From contig DGDD01000006.1 of NCBI GenBank assembly GCA_002385265.1, forward strand, positions 1 through 8,239: a DNA stretch of 8,239 nucleotides. The letters run 5' to 3'. Shown here one piece after another: positions 6,277 through 8,239 of this stretch. This DNA comes from Chitinophagaceae bacterium UBA3961 (lineage in GTDB: Bacteria > Bacteroidota > Bacteroidia > Chitinophagales > Chitinophagaceae). Each line of letters opens with the position of its first letter. Position 1 is the stretch's first letter. The notes beneath the pieces are model-generated. The model worked only from the letters and a program-made list of their open reading frames with translations, had not been told where the DNA came from and made no database searches. Position numbers and translations under genes: made by a program.

Positions 6277-8169
6277 ATGTTTTTAAATTTTATTGTTAAA
6301 CAATTAAACGCTGATGCACAGGATGCGTCTTCTGCAGACGCAACAGCGACAACAAACCCTTCTGTGGACACTTCGGCGCACGACGATTTTGACTGGAGTG
6401 TAGACAAACGCAACGTTACTTCTTACTCTAAAGAAGAGAAAGTAAAGTATGACGAAGTGTATGAAAAAACCTTCAAGTCAGTAACTGATGGTGAATTGGT
6501 TTCTGGTTTGGTAGTAGGTGTAACAAAAACTGATGTTGTGATCAATATTGGTTTTAAGAGCGATGGTTTGATTTCTTTGAACGAATTCCGCGATTTGCAG
6601 GGTTTGAAAGTAGGTGATGAAGTGGAAGTAATGGTTGTAGAGAAAGAAGACCGCGAAGGTCATTTGAACCTGAGCCGCAAGCAAGCTCGTATCACTCGTG
6701 CTTGGGAGCGTATCGTTGAAGTTCACAAAACTGGTGAAGTTATTACCGGTTTGGTTACTTCTAAAACAAAAGGTGGTTTGATTGTAGACGTGTTTGGCAT
6801 GGAAACATTCTTACCAGGTTCTCAAATTGACGTTAAGCCTGTTACAGACTACGATCAGTTTGTAGGAAAAACTATGGAGTTCAAAGTAGTGAAGATCAAC
6901 GAAACTATTAAGAACGCTGTAGTATCTCACAAAGCATTGATCGAAAGCGATATCGAAGCACAACGTGCAGAGATCATGAGCAAACTCGAAAGAGGTCAGG
7001 TATTGGAAGGTACTATCAAAAACATCACCGATTTCGGAGCCTTCATGGATTTGGGTGGCTTAGATGGTTTGTTGTACATCACCGATATCAGCTGGGGTAG
7101 AATCAGCCATCCTTCAGAAGTTCTGAAACTTGATCAGAAATTGAAAGTGGTTGTATTAGACTTCGATGATGAGAAAAAACGTATCAGCTTAGGCTTGAAA
7201 CAATTGACTCCACATCCTTGGGATATTTTACCTGAAACAGTAGTGGAAGGTTCGGTAGTGAAAGGTAAAGTGGTAAATATTGAAGATTACGGTGCATTCT
7301 TGGAAATCATGCCTGGTGTTGAAGGTTTGGTTCACGTAAGTGAAATTACTTGGGCTAACACTCCAATCAACGCAAAAGAGTTCTTCAAATTAGGAGACGA
7401 GCATGAAGCGAAGATTGTAACCTTGGATAAAGCAAATCGTAAGATGAGCTTGTCGATCAAACAAATGACCGAAGATCCTTGGAGTTCAATTGAAACAAGA
7501 TTCCCTGAAAACAGCCGTCACAATGGTTTGGTGAAAAACATCACTCCATACGGTGTGTTTGTTGAATTGAGCACCGGAATTGGTGGTATGATTCACATCA
7601 GCGATTTAAGCTGGTTGAAGCGTTTCAATCACCCAAGTGATTACACGAAAGTTGGTCAAACAATTGAAGTGGTAATCCTCGGTATTGATAAAGAAAACCG
7701 CAAATTGCAACTCGGACACAAACAGTTGGAAGAAGATCCCTGGAATGCACTGCAAGATACTTTTGCAGTGGGAACACAACACGAAGGAACCGTTATCCGC
7801 AAAGATGACAAAGGTGCTGTAGTTCAACTTCCCTACGGATTGGAAGGATTTGCTCCTAACCGTCACCTTGCAAAAGAAGATGGTAAGCAAGTTCAAGCCG
7901 ACGAAACCATTACGTTTGTAGTAATTGAGTTCGATCGCAACGAAAAACGCATTGTATTGTCTCATAGCCGTCTTTGGGAACAAGTGAAAGTTGAGGAGAA
8001 AGAAGCTGCGAAGAAAGAAGCTCGCGCTGAAGCCGACAAAACGAAGAAGGCTGTTAAGACCATCCAAAGCAAAGTGGAAAAAGCTACTTTGGGAGACCTC
8101 GGTGCTTTAGCTGAAATCAAAGCTAAATTACAAGAAGGCGAAAAAGGTGGTGAAGAAACCGCTCAATAA
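6277..8169 (+). CDS. rpsA: 30S ribosomal protein S1
   Basis: S1 binds mRNA on the small ribosomal subunit and helps start translation. The 630-residue protein has six S1 (OB-fold) repeats at roughly 71-136, 152-219, 240-308, 325-395, 412-482 and 499-565. Repeats 3-5 carry the strongest RNA-binding signatures: ITDFGAFMDLGGLDGLLYI, IEDYGAFLEI...EGLVHV, and ITPYGVFVEL...GMIHIS. A Lys/Glu/Ala-rich, probably helical tail follows (566-630). Residues 35-50 (HDDFDWSVDKRNVTSY) are the conserved Bacteroidota-style entry to repeat 1. The ATG at 6277 is the only in-frame ATG before that segment, so I accept it, although it gives an unusually hydrophobic beginning (MFLNFIVKQL). The start has no Shine-Dalgarno, fitting a phylum in which the anti-Shine-Dalgarno is rarely used and S1-dependent, AT-rich initiation dominates. 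It is followed by a clear terminator. Confidence 0.98.
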   Translation: MFLNFIVKQLNADAQDASSADATATTNPSVDTSAHDDFDWSVDKRNVTSYSKEEKVKYDEVYEKTFKSVTDGELVSGLVVGVTKTDVVINIGFKSDGLISLNEFRDLQGLKVGDEVEVMVVEKEDREGHLNLSRKQARITRAWERIVEVHKTGEVITGLVTSKTKGGLIVDVFGMETFLPGSQIDVKPVTDYDQFVGKTMEFKVVKINETIKNAVVSHKALIESDIEAQRAEIMSKLERGQVLEGTIKNITDFGAFMDLGGLDGLLYITDISWGRISHPSEVLKLDQKLKVVVLDFDDEKKRISLGLKQLTPHPWDILPETVVEGSVVKGKVVNIEDYGAFLEIMPGVEGLVHVSEITWANTPINAKEFFKLGDEHEAKIVTLDKANRKMSLSIKQMTEDPWSSIETRFPENSRHNGLVKNITPYGVFVELSTGIGGMIHISDLSWLKRFNHPSDYTKVGQTIEVVILGIDKENRKLQLGHKQLEEDPWNALQDTFAVGTQHEGTVIRKDDKGAVVQLPYGLEGFAPNRHLAKEDGKQVQADETITFVVIEFDRNEKRIVLSHSRLWEQVKVEEKEAAKKEARAEADKTKKAVKTIQSKVEKATLGDLGALAEIKAKLQEGEKGGEETAQ

Positions 8170-8191
8170 GATTGTAACACATCTTACATAC

Positions 8192-8222
8192 AGTCCCGCA
8201 GTAAAGAACTGCAGGACTTTTT
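8192..8222 (+). terminator. Intrinsic terminator of rpsA
   Basis: The stem is AGTCC (8192-8196) with GGACT (8214-8218) and GCAGT (8198-8202) with ACTGC (8208-8212), separated by one C-A mismatch. The loop is AAAGA and a run of five T (8218-8222) follows. It begins 22 bp after the rpsA stop, so rpsA is the last gene of its transcript. The remaining 17 bases of the window hold nothing I can identify. Confidence 0.88.
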
Positions 8223-8239
8223 AATGCAGCGCTTCTCTT

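Noticed and set aside
6292..6304. ATTGTT-A-AACAAT palindrome within the first codons of rpsA
   Set aside because: It is AT-only apart from two pairs, lies in coding sequence and has no partner site; it is not enough to call an operator.
7606..8067. Minus-strand 153-residue open frame opposite rpsA
   Set aside because: It is antisense to conserved S1 repeats 5-6, and its Phe/Leu-rich product is what the reverse of Lys/Glu-rich codons produces.

Overview
The window looks like chromosomal DNA from a member of the Bacteroidota, probably Chitinophagia-like. It is AT-rich. None of the gene starts I could inspect has a Shine-Dalgarno sequence. A TAnnTTTG-type -7 element lies before rpsA, and the S1 protein has the six-repeat form with the HDDFDWSVDKRNV-type N-terminal segment that I associate with this phylum. 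The species cannot be fixed from the sequence.

Layout: positions 1-966 (+) hold a two-domain VOC (glyoxalase-fold) protein whose true N-terminus lies off the left edge. Converging on it is a tightly packed five-gene operon on the minus strand (5267 down to 989). In transcription order it encodes an exported thioredoxin/TlpA-like protein fused to a DUF547 domain, a small AhpD/CMD-like 'arsenosugar-associated peroxidase-like' protein, the radical SAM enzyme ArsS, the arsenite methyltransferase ArsM, and a TIGR04282-type glycosyltransferase. The gaps are 5, 16, 25 and 0 bp. Divergent from the operon, across only 57 bp, is a trimeric-type purine nucleoside phosphorylase (5325-6149, +). It is followed by rpsA for ribosomal protein S1 (6277-8169, +), which has its own candidate promoter, a leader hairpin and a strong intrinsic terminator.

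How the genes may work together: in the known arsenosugar route ArsM methylates As(III), and ArsS uses S-adenosylmethionine to attach a 5'-deoxyadenosyl group to dimethylarsenite, giving a dimethylarsinoyl-adenosine. The adenine must then be removed and the sugar glycosylated. The ArsM, ArsS and glycosyltransferase genes cover the first, second and last steps. The divergent phosphorylase is a candidate for adenine removal. It carries three substitutions toward 5'-methylthioadenosine phosphorylase (Thr32, Asp237, Ile249) while keeping the PNP-type Glu195, so a relaxed specificity for 5'-modified adenosines is plausible but unproven, and the same substitutions may be common in ordinary Bacteroidota PNPs. 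The least understood components are the TlpA-DUF547 fusion heading the operon and the CMD protein with Tyr in the usual AhpD His position. No ArsR-type regulator, arsenate reductase, arsenite efflux gene or second (TIGR04283-type) glycosyltransferase is present in the window.
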